Part shown: positions 47,173 to 58,800 of the stretch, in pieces
Numbering within the stretch: position 1 is the first letter of the stretch
Layout of the letters: the number at the start of each line of letters is the position of its first letter
Origin: Fallopia convolvulus
Taxonomy: Eukaryota; Streptophyta; Magnoliopsida; Caryophyllales; Polygonaceae
Length of the DNA: 64,000 nt
Assembly (NCBI GenBank): GCA_964016875.1
Contig: OZ024718.1
Coordinates: 5,337,001-5,401,000 of the forward strand
Direction of reading: 5' to 3'
Position numbers and translations under genes: made by a program
Notes under the pieces: generated by a model
What the model was told of the DNA's origin: nothing
Database searches by the model: none
The model's input: only the letters and a program-made list of their open reading frames with translations

Positions 47173-50100
47173 TCCCCCCCTCAAGTTGGACTTGGGGAAG
47201 GATCAACAAATCCTAACTTGTTCATCAAAAACTGGTGTTGTTTCTCACCCAAAGGTTTGGTCATAATGTCGGCAACTTGATTGCTTGAAGCAATGTAGGC
47301 AGTTTGGATGAAACCCTCTTGAACTTGATCTCTGACAAAGTGGCAGTCAATTTTGAGATGTTTTGTCCTCTCATGGAAAACGGGATTAGCTGCAATATAC
47401 TGGGCTGCCTTATTGTCACAATAGAGAGTGATGGGAAGAGGAATTTGTATGTGTAGATCGTCTAGCAAGCCATGTAACCAGATGACTTCACTTGTAGTAG
47501 CAAACATGCTTCTATACTTTGATTCAGCTGAGCTCTTGGAGACAATTTTCTGCTTTTTTGTCTTCCAAGAAATGAGAGAAGATCCTAGGAAGTTACAATA
47601 TCCTGTTAAGGATCGAGCACTAAAGGCACAAGATGCCCAATCAGCATCATTGTATGCTGTCAAGTTGAACTTTGAGTTTTGAGGAAAAAATAATCCAAGT
47701 CTGATGGAGCCTTTTAAGTATCTCACCACATGTAAGGCTGCATCCATGTGTGGTTGACGAGGATCATACATGAATTGACTTAAATGCTGAATGGCATATG
47801 ACAAGTCTGGCCTTGAAAGATTCAGGAACAACAATCTTCCTATGAGTCTTCTGTATTGTTCAGGCTCTTGCAATGGTGTTCCTTCATCAATGGAAAGCTT
47901 TAACCCTCTAGGTAATGGAAAAATAGCCTCCTTGCAATCCTGAAATTTGCAATCATTAAATTACATATTTCCTTTGATGAAGTAAGGTCCCTGTTTCATT
48001 CCTTGTTATCTCTAGGCCTAGGAAATATCTTGCACTTCCAAGGTCTTTGATTGTAAATTTCTTGTCAAGGGCTTGTTTCAGTGCAATAATGGCTTGCTCA
48101 TCATCTCCTGTGAGAAGGAGATCATCCACATATACAAGGGCCACAATAATACCTGTGGGCACTTGTTTGACAAAGAGAGAATAATCTTGTTTGGATTGCA
48201 CAAAGCCAAAAGTAATGAGGAATTGAGTCAGCTCAGTGTTCCATTGTCTGGATGCTTGTTTTAACCCATATATGGATCTCAACAATCTACATACCTGACC
48301 TGGTTTCTCAGTTTTGTATCCCTCTGGTGGCAGCATGTAGACTTCTTCATTCAAATGCCCATGTAAAAAGGCGTTGTTAACGTCTAGTTGATGAAGTGGC
48401 CAATTCTTTGTGGTTGCTACAGCCAAGAGCACTCTTACTGTTGTAAGTTTAGCTACCGGGGAGAACGTGTGCTTGTAATCTTTGCCTTTGATTTGATTAT
48501 ATCCCTTGGCTACAAGTCTAGCCTTGAACCTCTCAACTGTCCCATCAGGTCTATATTTGACCTTGTACACCCATTTACTTCCAATAGCTTTCTTGGAAGG
48601 TGGCAAATCGGTTAGAAACCATGTCTTATTTCTCTCATGTGCATCTAACTCTTGTTGCATAGCTTTTATCCATTGAGGATCGTGTTTGGCTTGGTTATAA
48701 TGAGCTGGCTCATATGTGTTGGCCATGTGAGCAAAAGATTGCACAAAGGATGGATCGAACAGATCTGTGTTTCCAAGAGCATGAGCTAAAAAGGATTTTG
48801 AAATAGAAGATGATGACTTTGATTTGGTATTGCAATCAAAGCCCTTGAGCCAAGATGGTTTATGGATGATTCTTTCTGATCTCCTAAGAGCTGGAAATTC
48901 AGATTCATCATGAATTGGTATCTCACTGTCATTGACATGAGATGTGGACTCATCATGAACTGATGAGCTAGAAGGTGAATTTGGCACTTGCAAATTTGGA
49001 ATGTTGACAGAATGTGAGTGGTTGTTGTGAGATGATGAAGTGGGAAAATAATTTTGGGTCTGGGAAGGGTTTATGTATATGGGAAGGTTTTTTTCTTGGT
49101 CAAAAACTGGATTAACAAGAGGTAGGTTTCCTTGGGAAGGAGTTTCATGTGTAGGATTGGTAATTGTGGGAGATTGGTTTGGTACTTTTGTGAGTTCTTT
49201 GAAGGGAAAATTCTGCTCTTGGAAAACAACATTCCTAGATATGAAGGTTTTGTGTGTATCGAGGTCATACAATTTGTATGCCTTATATCCGAAAGGATAT
49301 CCAATAAAGACACATCTTTGTGCCTTGGGACCAAACTTGTCCTTGACATTAGGATGTGGTGATGCAAAACACAAGCATCCAATTGTCCTAAGCTCATCAT
49401 AGCTCGGATTCTACTGGAATAAACGTTCAAATGGTGTCTCCCAGTTAATGACAGCACTAGGAAGTTTGTTTATAATGTGTATGGCAGCTAAGATGCAATC
49501 TCCCCAAAATTTTATGGGCAAGCCCGAATGTATTTTTAGAGCCCTTGTTGTTTCAAGCAAGTGTCTGTGTTTCCTCTCAACCCTCCCGTTCTGTTGAGGA
49601 GTGTAGGGTGCACTCTTCTGATGGATAATCCCTTTTGATGCAAAAAGCTTTGTGCATTGATGTTGAACAATCTCTGTGCCATTATCACTACGAATGCATT
49701 TGACCTGAGAGTTGAACTGTGTTGAGACATATGCTAGGAATTCAGATAGGTGCTTGCTTACCTCTGTTTTGCTCTTGATCAAGAAAGTCCAAGTGACCCT
49801 GCTGTAATCATCAAGGATAGTAATGAAATAGTGTGCACCAGACAAACTTGGAGCCTTATATGGACCCCAAAGATCAATATGAATCAAATCAAAAGGCCTC
49901 TTGGCAATGCTATTGCTTCTCATAAAAGGCAATTTTTTGTGTTTTGCCATAACACAAGTTTCACAAAAACTATCTTCCTGTTCAAGCTGATCAAAAGGAT
50001 AAACATGGTTCAACTTAGACAAACAAGTATGACCAAGGCGTGCATGAACAACCCTCATGCTCAGTTTCAAATTCCTACTAGACTTAACATTAAAAGAAGT

Positions 50101-51879
50101 ACTGAATTCTCCTCTCAAAGGTGCAAAACCAACAGCTATGTCTCCTGCAACTGTATCCTGTTTGAATTTGTACAGGCCATCTCTTCTTTCTCCTTTCAGC
50201 AGTGATCTTTTACCTCCAGGGCCCTGAAAAGTGCATCCAACAGAACTGAATGAGCCCACTAATTTTGAATCCTCTAACAGCTTTCCAACTGAGAGAAGAT
50301 TGTGTTTAAAACCAGGAACTATTAGCACATTTTTAAGACATAGATGTTCTGTGATCATCAATTCACCTTCTTCAACAACCTCTTTAATTGATCCATCAGG
50401 TAATCCTATACAAATAGGATTAGTTAATTTGTATAGTCCGGTTAGCAGGTTTGGATTAGAGACCATGTGGTCACTTGCTCCTGTGTCTATAATCCATTCA
50501 ACCTGATTCTCATTTCTATGTGCATTGTTAACCACGGGAAAATGAAGTTTACCTGCAAAGTTAGCATACGAGGTTGATTTTGATTTCCCTTTCCCTTTCA
50601 TGAACTTCATCATTTCTTGAAACATTGCATTCATAGATGCACTGTCTCTCTGCATATCAGATGGACCTTCATCATCAAGTGGACTCTCTTGTTCCATTCC
50701 TGCAGCGTTGGCTGAACTCTTCTGTGGAAATTTTTCCCTTGGCCCTTTATACCAGTCTAGAAATCCATGTATATAGAAGCAGGTGTCAATCAAATGCCCT
50801 TTCTCTTTGCAATGATGACATTTTCTAGTTTCTTTGTTTTCTATCCTCGGCTTCTTGTTGTTGTAGTTGTCTCGCTTTCCTTGATTGCCATTGGAGGAGT
50901 AATTGCCAACTCCATTGTGCTTTGAGCCATGTTGTCGATTAGCATTCAGTGCACTACTGTCCAAAATGGACTGATTGTTTCCTGCCACACTTTTGTGTGT
51001 CTCAAACTGATGCACAAGATAGTAGGCATGATTGACATTAGGCAAAGGATCTGTGGATATGATCTGTCCCCTCACCATTTCAAAGGATTCATTTAATCCC
51101 ATGAGAAATTGCATGAGTTTGCTCCTTGAATCAGTCTCTAAGACCTTCTTCAGGATGCCACAAGCACACGTAGCTAATGCTCCACAAGCACATTCCGGGA
51201 ATCCTTCTAAGAGGTGTAGCTCATCCCAGATTTTCTTCAGTTTTAGGTAATATTCAGCAACTGTCAGTTCTCCTTGAACAGTGTTGCCCAGCCTTCTTCG
51301 AAGCTGGTAAATCATGGGACCATTAATTCGACCAAACTTCTCCCTCAACTCATCATAAAGTTGCTTTGCCGAATTGACATACATGAACCCTTCAGAGAGG
51401 TCTTTGGTCATGGAGTTTAGCAGCCAGCATCTGACCATATAATCTGCTCTGACCCATTTACCAGATCTGGTGAGTCTTCAGGTGGACGAACACAAGATCC
51501 ACTTATAAACCCTAGTTTGAACTTGGCTCCTAAAGCCATTTCTATGCTTTTGCTCCATGTCATAAAGTTAGTGCCATCAAAAATTGTAGTACTCAGCTGT
51601 GCACCAGGTTGGTCTGAGTGTGACAAGAACAGCGGGTCACAGAAAAAAGAAGTACTCATACCCAACGCCTGCTCCCTTCTAGTGAGCTCAAGCTCTCTCA
51701 AACGTAGTCTTTCAATTTCATCTCCCATAGCTCAGATTTTCAATGTAACAGTGAAAGGAAACCAGGTAAAAGGAAAAGAACAAACTTTCTGGTGAAAACA
51801 AAAGGAACCTGGGAAAATCTGGAAAAAGCAACAACTTTTAGCTAGTTAGAAAAAGCTTACCACAGGATCTTGCCGTGCA

Positions 51880-52146
51880 GCTCTGATACCATGTAAAATG
51901 TGGGAAAAGTAGAGAAAAGATAAAGATGCAGAGTATTACTGCATTCATTCATTCAATGATGGGGAACTTTTCCATTACAGAGGCGGCAGAATATCTGCAT
52001 AGAATTCCTCACACCTACCCTAGTTTACAGGAAAGCACACTATTTATACTAGGTTACTAAAGGGCAAAACAGGAAATTAAAGGGACCTTACAGCTGTGAC
52101 ATAATACAGTTGTAACTTAATATAAAAGACCAGGATATATTTCACA
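51880..52146 (-). repeat. 5' LTR and primer-binding site of the copia element
   Basis: The 51,892-52,146 LTR is followed, on the minus strand, by TGGTATCAGAGCTGCACGG, complementary to the 3' end of initiator-Met tRNA. The right-hand target duplication AACAC is at 52,147-52,151. Confidence 0.92.
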
Positions 52147-52151
52147 AACAC

Positions 52152-52520
52152 AAGTGTATGAAGAGTTCGCTATGTTTAAGATCCTTATGGTTGTTGGGGA
52201 TCTTTGTGGGGTTAATTGGCAAAATCGAAATAGGGGTGGGTCATGGTTAATTGTGACGCTTTGATTTGTGGGGCGATTTGTAGGATTGGCATCATTCGAA
52301 GGAATTCTGGGGGGGGTATTGGTCTTTGCGGAGGCTCGAAAAACTCATGACGGCTCAGTGGTTGAAGTAGCAAAGGTTGAGGCGGTAAAATGGAGTTTGG
52401 AGACGGCTATCTCTCTAGGGCTACCTATCGTGATATTGGCTTCAAATTGTTTGTCCTTGATGCCGAAGTTGGTCAAGGCCAGGGTGTCTAGCCTTGGACG
52501 GTGTTGAGGACACTTTTGAA
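52152..52520 (+). mobile_element. LINE relic, RNase H region (right part)
   Basis: A plus frame at about 52,290-52,500 reads GGVLVFAEARKTHDGSVVEV then AKVEAVKWSLETAISLGLP, the RNase H fold of plant LINE ORF2 (..A.aEA.A...gl..A..lG...v..e.D). Asn stands where the catalytic Asp of the ESD-type motif is expected (ASNCLSL). It continues the relic cut by the copia element. Confidence 0.55.
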
Positions 52521-52984
52521 CCAAATTAGGGCTCTAAACGCAGTTGGCGCTATGTTCGGAGAGATGCTAATGTATCCACTTTTTTTTATCATTGGATTCC
52601 TAATATTTTTTTATTGTCAGGTTTCGCTTTCCCTTCAAACTTGTATGATATTTTTAGCGAATAATTTTACTTTGAATTAATACTTTAAAGTATTGGTTAT
52701 AAAAAAAAACATTATAGGAGTGACCCGAAAGAGAAGGTGTACAAAAAAAAAACCTTTTTTTTTTGCTCTTCAAAACTTTAACTCTATGGCTAGCATTTAA
52801 CGAGAAAAATGAATCATAAATTTTTATTTGATGCTATGATATCGCGGGGTACATACGCACAGATTTTTTTGAAAAGCGCACAGAATATCCGCGCAACGCC
52901 ATTTCGCGCGAAATAGCGTTGCGCGGAAGGGCAAAAGCGTAAACTGAAAATGGGATTCGGGAAATGAGGAAATTGGCTAGCTCG

Positions 52985-53095
52985 AAACGGGCCTGCGCGC
53001 GAAATGGGCTTGCGCGGGCCGAAATAGACTCGAAATGGGCTTGCACGAAATGGGCTTGCACGAAATGGGCTTGCGCGGCCCAAAAAAGGCTCGAA
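52985..53095. repeat. GAAATGGGCTTGCGCG tandem words, left arm
   Basis: At least five copies of a CGAAATGGGCTTGCGCG-like unit of about 17-22 bases. The same array in reverse complement lies at about 55,935-56,040. Confidence 0.85.
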
Positions 53096-53854
53096 TATTT
53101 TTAAGTATATATGTTCCTTTTGTCGAGAGCTTCGATTTGATATATTATACACTTTAATCTGACACCCGAGTAAAAAGTTATGAGCATTTGAAAATTGATG
53201 GTACACAAACTATTTTTACAAGTCATTTACTTAATTAAAATATTTTTATCATTTGCTAGGTTGCATAGTTTCATAATGTATTTGAACCCAAGAGCGTCGA
53301 AACAATTAGTTATGATTGGAGTATCTTGAATCACACACTAAATTTATTAGCATATAACTCTTGAGGTTTTGTTCAAATATTCTTTAGTATTTTTTATTTT
53401 AATTCTCATATCTAATACAAAGTACTAAAAAGGGTCTTGATTGTGCTTAAATTAGTTAAGTAGTACACATTGTACTTCGTGCTTCATGAACAAGTAATCA
53501 TACTTATCAATTTATTCATTCCACACCTTTACATTTAGGTGGTACAAGCAAATTAAATTTTTTTTGAACATTACGTGAGACTAAAATCTACACGGTGACT
53601 TAAAAACGGTCGACTTTTATAATATATTAATTTGATTATTTTTATCCTATAGTATAATCTTTTTATTATAAAATCTATTACATTCATCTTATACTATAAT
53701 CATATAAGATAAATTTTAGAATATAAGAATTAAGTAACATTACATTACTATATATGTTGTATACTTGTGGGTTAAGATAAGTTACTTAATATACTATATT
53801 AGTTAAGTATTATATACTAATACAACTATAATAAATTATTTTTGTGTATGTATA

Positions 53855-54170
53855 TTTAGGGTTTGTTTATATTTAGGGTTTAGGGTTTAGGGTTTAGAGT
53901 TTAGGGTTTAGGAATGTAACTTATGGTTTAGAGTTTAAGTCGTAGGGTTTAGGAATTCAAGTTGGGGTTTAGGGTTTAGGGTTTAGGGTTTAGGGTTTAG
54001 GGTTTATTGTACAAGGTTCAAGGTTTAGGACTTAAATTGTTAAATCAACTATGATTAACAAAAAATTTAAAAAATGAACTAAACCCCCATTAAATAATAG
54101 TTTTAGGTTTTAGGAATTCAACTTAGGGTTTAGGATTTAGGGTTTAGGGTTTAGGGTTTAGGGTTTAGAA
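53855..54170. repeat. Interstitial telomere-type repeats (TTTAGGG)
   Basis: Three blocks of the plant telomere heptamer, partly degenerate: about 53,855-53,911, 53,965-54,004 and 54,123-54,168. They are separated by sequence with AATTCAAGTTGGGG and ACTAAACCCCCATT words. Further single units lie near 54,650 (reverse) and 54,775. All are inside the 3.3-kb inverted-repeat element. Confidence 0.92.
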
Positions 54171-54459
54171 CTAAACCCCCATTCCATTAAGGAATAATTT
54201 TATTAAATATAATAATGTTACTAATATTATCGATAAATTTGGCAAGTTGCGTTTGGAGAGTTGCGTTTGGAGTGTAATCCATTTTGGCAACTATGCCATC
54301 TAGGCATATTAGTTTTTTCATTTACTTATTTACCCTTCATTATTTTTAGTATTTACAATCCTTAAAAATAAATATTATTATAATATTTGGAAAGCGTATC
54401 CTTTTAATTATATATTATTATAATTAATATTACCAATATACAATTATATTTAAAGATCT

Positions 54460-55475
54460 TAAACCATTATAACGATTATAACGATTTCGTATAAGAATGA
54501 ACGATTCTAAACTATTATAACGATTTCTTATAAGAATGAACGATTTCTAATTCATTATAATGATTTCTTATAAAATGAGCGAATATCACAATTTCGTATA
54601 AGAATAAACGATTTTAAACCATTATAACGATTTCGTTCATTCTTATACCCTAAACCCTAAGAACCCTAGAGCCTATAATGGTCAATGCTACCTATTTTGA
54701 TCAATATAAGAATGAACGATTCTAACCCATTATAACGATTTCTTATAGGAATGAACAATTCTAACCCGTGTTTAGGGTTTAGGGCTTTTAGTATTAAGGT
54801 TAGTTGGGGTTAATGTTTTAGGTTTTGGTTAGGGTTAAGGCTATAGCCTATAGGTCTTAGGGTTTACTCCTTCCGTTTAGTTTTACTTGACCTTCTAGAC
54901 TTAATTTCTTGTTTAGTTCTATTTGTCCTTGTAGGTATTTTATCCAAAATTTCTCAATATTACCCTTTGTATTACCCAATCAAAAGCAACACACATTTAA
55001 TAGATTTATCATTCACCTTTTTTCAATATGAATTTAATATGGGTAATTTGGTAAGATTAGAACGTCTTAATATATGTGCATTAGGTCATAAGGACAAGTA
55101 GAACTAAACGGATGGAGTAGTGTTTATGCTTTAGGGTTTCAGCGTTACCCATTTTGGTATTTTACCCACTTCCTATGATTTCAAATGGTAATTTTAAAAT
55201 TCCTACATTTATAAAAAAAATCAAATTATTTTAAACCAAATATGATTTTCAAATTCCTATGGTATTCAATTCATGAGAAATCACTTACTTGGAAAATAAG
55301 GGTGTATTTGGACATACAAGTTGTTTAACTAGTTGTAGTTAAAATTAGAGTTATAGTTGAATAACTAGGTAAAATATGAGTTCGACTTGAAAAAAAATCA
55401 CAAGAAGTAGTATAAAATGAACGATTCTAAATGATTATAACGATTTCTAATAACTAAGAATGAACGATTATAACG
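54460..55475. repeat. Dispersed AATGAACGATT / TATAACGATTTC repeats
   Basis: Units near 54,470-54,640, 54,705-54,765 and 55,418-55,475 share GAATGAACGATT, then TAAACCATTATAACGATTTC, with a period of about 40 bases in the first array. No coding role is apparent. Confidence 0.8.
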
Positions 55476-56162
55476 ATTAATTCAAAAATCATTATTGTAA
55501 GGGGCTTGCCTAGGTCTTGTGTAAATTTTAACTTTATTTATTTGTGAATAAATACCATTAATTCAAAAAAAAAATCATGGTTGTAGTATAAAATTACACA
55601 AAGGATTTGGGGGATTTGGGATTTAGGGTTATGTATCTTCTTAAAGGATTTGGCTTCTTTAGTATAAGGCTAAGGTTTAGTATAAAATATTGAAAACTCA
55701 TTGTTAACTCATTGTTTCGATGCTTTTGGGTTAAATTATATTATGAAATTATGCAATCTAGCAAATGATAAAAATATTTTAATTAAGTAAATGACTTTGT
55801 AAAAATAGTTTGTGTACCGTCAATTTTCAAATGGTCATAACGTTTTACTCGGGTGTCAGATTAAAGCGTATAATATATCAAATCGAAGCTCTCGACAAAA
55901 GGAACATATATACTTAAAAATATTCTAGCTTTTTTTGGGCCGCGCAAGCCCATTTCGTGCAAGCCCATTTCGCGCAAGCCCATTTCGAGTCTATTTCGGG
56001 CCGCGCAAGCCCATTTCGCGCGCAGGCCCGTTTCGAGCTAGCCGATTTCCTGAAACCCTTTTTAAATATTCCGGATTTGCCCTTTCCGCGCAACGGCGTT
56101 GCGCGGATATCTGTGTGCGCTTACAACTTTTTTCGTGTGTATAAATCAACAACCTATGATAT

Positions 56163-56905
56163 TGCTTTTATTATCGTTTATTGCGGACTTTGAAAATTAT
56201 TAAAAGTAGTATCACTCAACTTTTTTTTCCATGAAAATAGGAACCATTTTTTGGTATTTCAGTAAATAAACTTTAAAAAGTAATCCACAACCACAAGACA
56301 CTAAGACACCCTTCCGATAATTAATGGATTAAATTAAAGTAGATGTTAAATAGGAGTATATGCTAAAGATGGAATATTGATGCGCACCAAGATATTGATG
56401 ATAAGTACAGAGTAACGTTGATTTACAAATTGTTATAAGTACAATGGCATATTGGCATGGTATACAAATCAACTTTTATCTTATTGTAAAGGAATGAGCC
56501 ATTAATATATTCCACAAAGTTACAAACCCAATATGCCCGCCACTTGATAATCAATAGATGCATAAAATTATCCTTTAATTTCGTTGAAGCATTACAATCA
56601 ATCGATGATTTTTTTGGATCCAACAATCAATCGAAGATTAGCCTGATAAAAGAATCTAATGCCCACTAATTTTGCAACAATTACTTTTGTTATTTCCCTT
56701 TAAAAATATAAAACTTTAGGTACATACCCTTCACAACTTTAATAAACCAGGAATAAAGGACCAAAAAAATTTGATATTATATAATTTTCTTAAATCTCCA
56801 AAATAAATAAAAATAATAAAATATTGCCAAAACAATGTGCTTCAGTGCTTATCATGACTTAAAAATGGTTCAGTTAGCTTAGACTTGTTACCACTTGAGA
56901 GGGCG
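56163..56905. other. AT-rich intergenic stretch
   Basis: No gene or clear element is recognised. A short near-repeat about CAATCAATCGATGATT / CAATCAATCGAAGATT is seen at 56,594-56,640. Confidence 0.35.
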
Positions 56906-57447
56906 TGTTGGAATCCCACATCGAAAGATGGGGTTTAAGACCCAATGGTGTATAAGAAAAGGGAAAACTTAACCCATAAGTTTAAGTTTTTGGGTTCAAA
57001 GCTAGATCTTAACTTTATATGTAAAAATGGTACGTTAAAACTTGATATATATCATATGTTTAACATCAACCCCCAAAAATTCTACATGGTATCAAAGAAG
57101 GTCCCGTCTTGGGTTCATTTCTCTTGGTTTCAGGTTAGCTATAAGAAAATGCATGTGTTGCTCCCCGTAGATTTTGGTTTAGGTATAGAAGAGAATGAGA
57201 TGCTACTGTTTAAGTGTTAATAGGTCCATGATAGTTAAATATGAGGGGTGTATTGGGATAAAAAAAAAAAGGGTACTCTTTTCAAATTGAAAAACCAAAG
57301 AAAAAAAATATTAGCATATAAGTAAAGTGAAACTCCTACCCATTGACTTAAGCTTTTGAGTTAGAAGATGAATTTCAATCTTATATGTGAAATGGTTTAA
57401 AATTCTCAATATGTCACCCGTTTAATATCAGTCCACCAAAATTTGAC
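56906..57447 (+). mobile_element. TRIM-like miniature LTR retrotransposon
   Basis: A first LTR of about 181 bp runs from TGTTGGAATCCCACATCG (56,906) to TTCTACA (57,086). It is followed at once by TGGTATCAAAG, close to the Met-tRNA primer-binding site. A diverged second LTR part is seen at about 57,311-57,447 (TATAAGTAAAGTGAAACTCC, then CATTGACTTAAGC and TATATGTGAAATGGT, like 56,950-57,060). No coding capacity lies between. The right end is ragged. Confidence 0.55.
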
Positions 57448-58294
57448 CGATACCAATAATGAATAATCATATCAAATTAGTGTAGATTCATTAACATATA
57501 TAAGACTCCATCATACAAGATGAATTAGTAGCTAAATTTCACTAGGGTGTTGAATACTTGTTTAGAATTAACTAACACAATTTGGACCAAAACTCAAAGA
57601 TGCGCATAAATACAGGTAGCCGATAATTGCGATAGGAGGTACGAATTTAGATTTGGATTTGTGATTTGTCACTCTTGGAGGGTTCGAAAAGTCGATTAAT
57701 TTCTGTGCGATTTTAATTGTTTCATTCGTGGTTGAAGGGTCGGCCGTTTTGGGCGCTGGATTTGCTTCATGCGTGGTTGAAGGGCCATTTGCTGATTTGC
57801 ATTAATGCTTTAAATGATCCACCTAGCCTTCTTCTTCAAGTTTGTGTATCTTCTTTTGCTTGTTTGTTTTTTTGTTGGGTCAAGATCTTCTTTTAGTTAT
57901 AGTGGAAGCTAGCAAACAGATAGAAACAAAACCACATTGATTGTGTGTGTTTGTCGACGGCTCGACGCCATAAAAGGAAAAAGGAAAAAGAAAAATGAAA
58001 AAAGAGGAAAGAGGAAGAAGATCGAACAAGTTAGCAGCAGTCACGCTCAAGCACCTTTAGCATTGAACACTCATGTCTTGGATCAAAATAAAAGATCCTC
58101 CATGAAAATATTCATGATTTAAGCTACAATAATTAAACGTTACTAGTAAACATTATCTTATAAAGGGTTACTATTGAGGAATAGAATCACGTGAGAACAC
58201 GCAGTGAGAAGAGAAATAAAAACACACTACGGTCCTCGGATTTTTAGAGTAAAACTTGATTAAATAGAAATTCAGTATAGATAAATTTTATTTT
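57448..58294. other. Intergenic stretch
   Basis: No gene is seen. A GGTTGAAGGGTCGGCC / GGTTGAAGGGCCATTT pair occurs at 57,730-57,790. The purine-rich ORF at 57,937-58,122 has simple composition and is not taken as a gene. Confidence 0.35.
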
Positions 58295-58800
58295 TAAGAA
58301 AGACGGATTTTATAATTGAGTGTGCATAATTTCATTACCAAGTATGTAAGATATTATAATAGAGTGTGTGATTTTTTTAATTGAGTGTGCACAACATTTT
58401 TAGATGAGTGTGCATGGCTTTGCAAACAAGTGAAAAATTTTATAAATTAGTGCGCAATACCAAAATTGAGTATGCATAACTTTTTAGAAGAGTATACATG
58501 CATGATTGCATATTGAGTGTGCACGGCCATATGACTGAGTGCGCATGCATGACCTTATAAACAAGTGCACATGACCCTATATGATTATACTCACTCAGTT
58601 ATAATGTTCATGCTCACTCAGTTATGATATAGTGCACACTTAGTTATAAAATCATGCACACTCAGTTAAAAATGACATGGAGAATCAATTATGATATTGT
58701 GAATATTCAGTTATAGAATTATGTACACTTGCTTATAAAATTATACACACTCAATTGTAACATTTTACACACTCAAGAATGAAATTCGTGTTTTTTAAAT
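58295..58800. repeat. Inverted array of GAGTGTGCAT-type repeats
   Basis: From 58,295 to about 58,580 a unit of about 25-35 bases around TTGAGTGTGCATAA recurs, about ten degenerate copies. From about 58,580 to 58,800 the same unit appears in reverse complement (ATGCACACTCAGTTATAA). The outer ends (TTAAGAAAGACGGATTTTATA and, reversed, TTAAAAAACACGAATTTCAT) also match, making one long imperfect palindrome. Confidence 0.8.

Larger units (their letters stand above)
46918..52146 (-). mobile_element. Recent Ty1/copia retrotransposon, coding on minus strand
   Basis: LTRs of 255 bp at 46,918-47,172 and 51,892-52,146 (TG..CA on the minus strand) differ at three positions by eye. The primer-binding site TGGTATCAGAGC, for initiator-Met tRNA, lies next to the right LTR at about 51,880-51,891. 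A G-rich polypurine tract lies next to the left LTR (47,173-47,182). Minus-strand order: gag from 51,728 with zinc knuckle CHHCKEKGHLIDTC; protease WIIDTGASDHM; integrase core with DLWGPYKAPSLSG and SDNGTE; reverse transcriptase with YVDDLLLTGDD; RNase H with KIDCHFVRDQV. Three lesions break the polyprotein: a 1-base frameshift at about 51,460, an in-frame TAG at 49,411-49,413 and a frameshift at about 47,955. It is young by LTR similarity but cannot act on its own. Confidence 0.95.
52843..56153. mobile_element. 3.3-kb Mutator-like element with telomere-type repeats
   Basis: CTATGATAT is duplicated exactly at 52,834-52,842 and 56,154-56,162. The arms are long inverted repeats, roughly 52,850-53,330 and 55,700-56,140. 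Both contain GC-rich GCCCATTTCGCGCAA-type tandem words near the ends, then TTTTTGGGCCGCG and a matching TCGAGAGCTTCGATTTGATA segment. No transposase is seen. The middle contains TTTAGGG blocks and an AATGAACGATT / TTATAACGATTTC repeat. Duplication length and arm length fit a non-autonomous MULE; the outermost bases of the arms match only loosely. Confidence 0.75.

Noticed and set aside
53855..54170. A true chromosome end
   Set aside because: The TTTAGGG blocks are short, interrupted and enclosed by inverted arms with a target duplication, with more DNA on both sides.
57937..58122. Lysine/glutamate-rich 61-residue ORF
   Set aside because: It arises from a purine-rich AAAAGGAAAAAG stretch, with no splice context or similarity.
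58295..58800. CRISPR-like array
   Set aside because: Units are degenerate, unevenly spaced, switch orientation in the middle, and the genome is a plant's.
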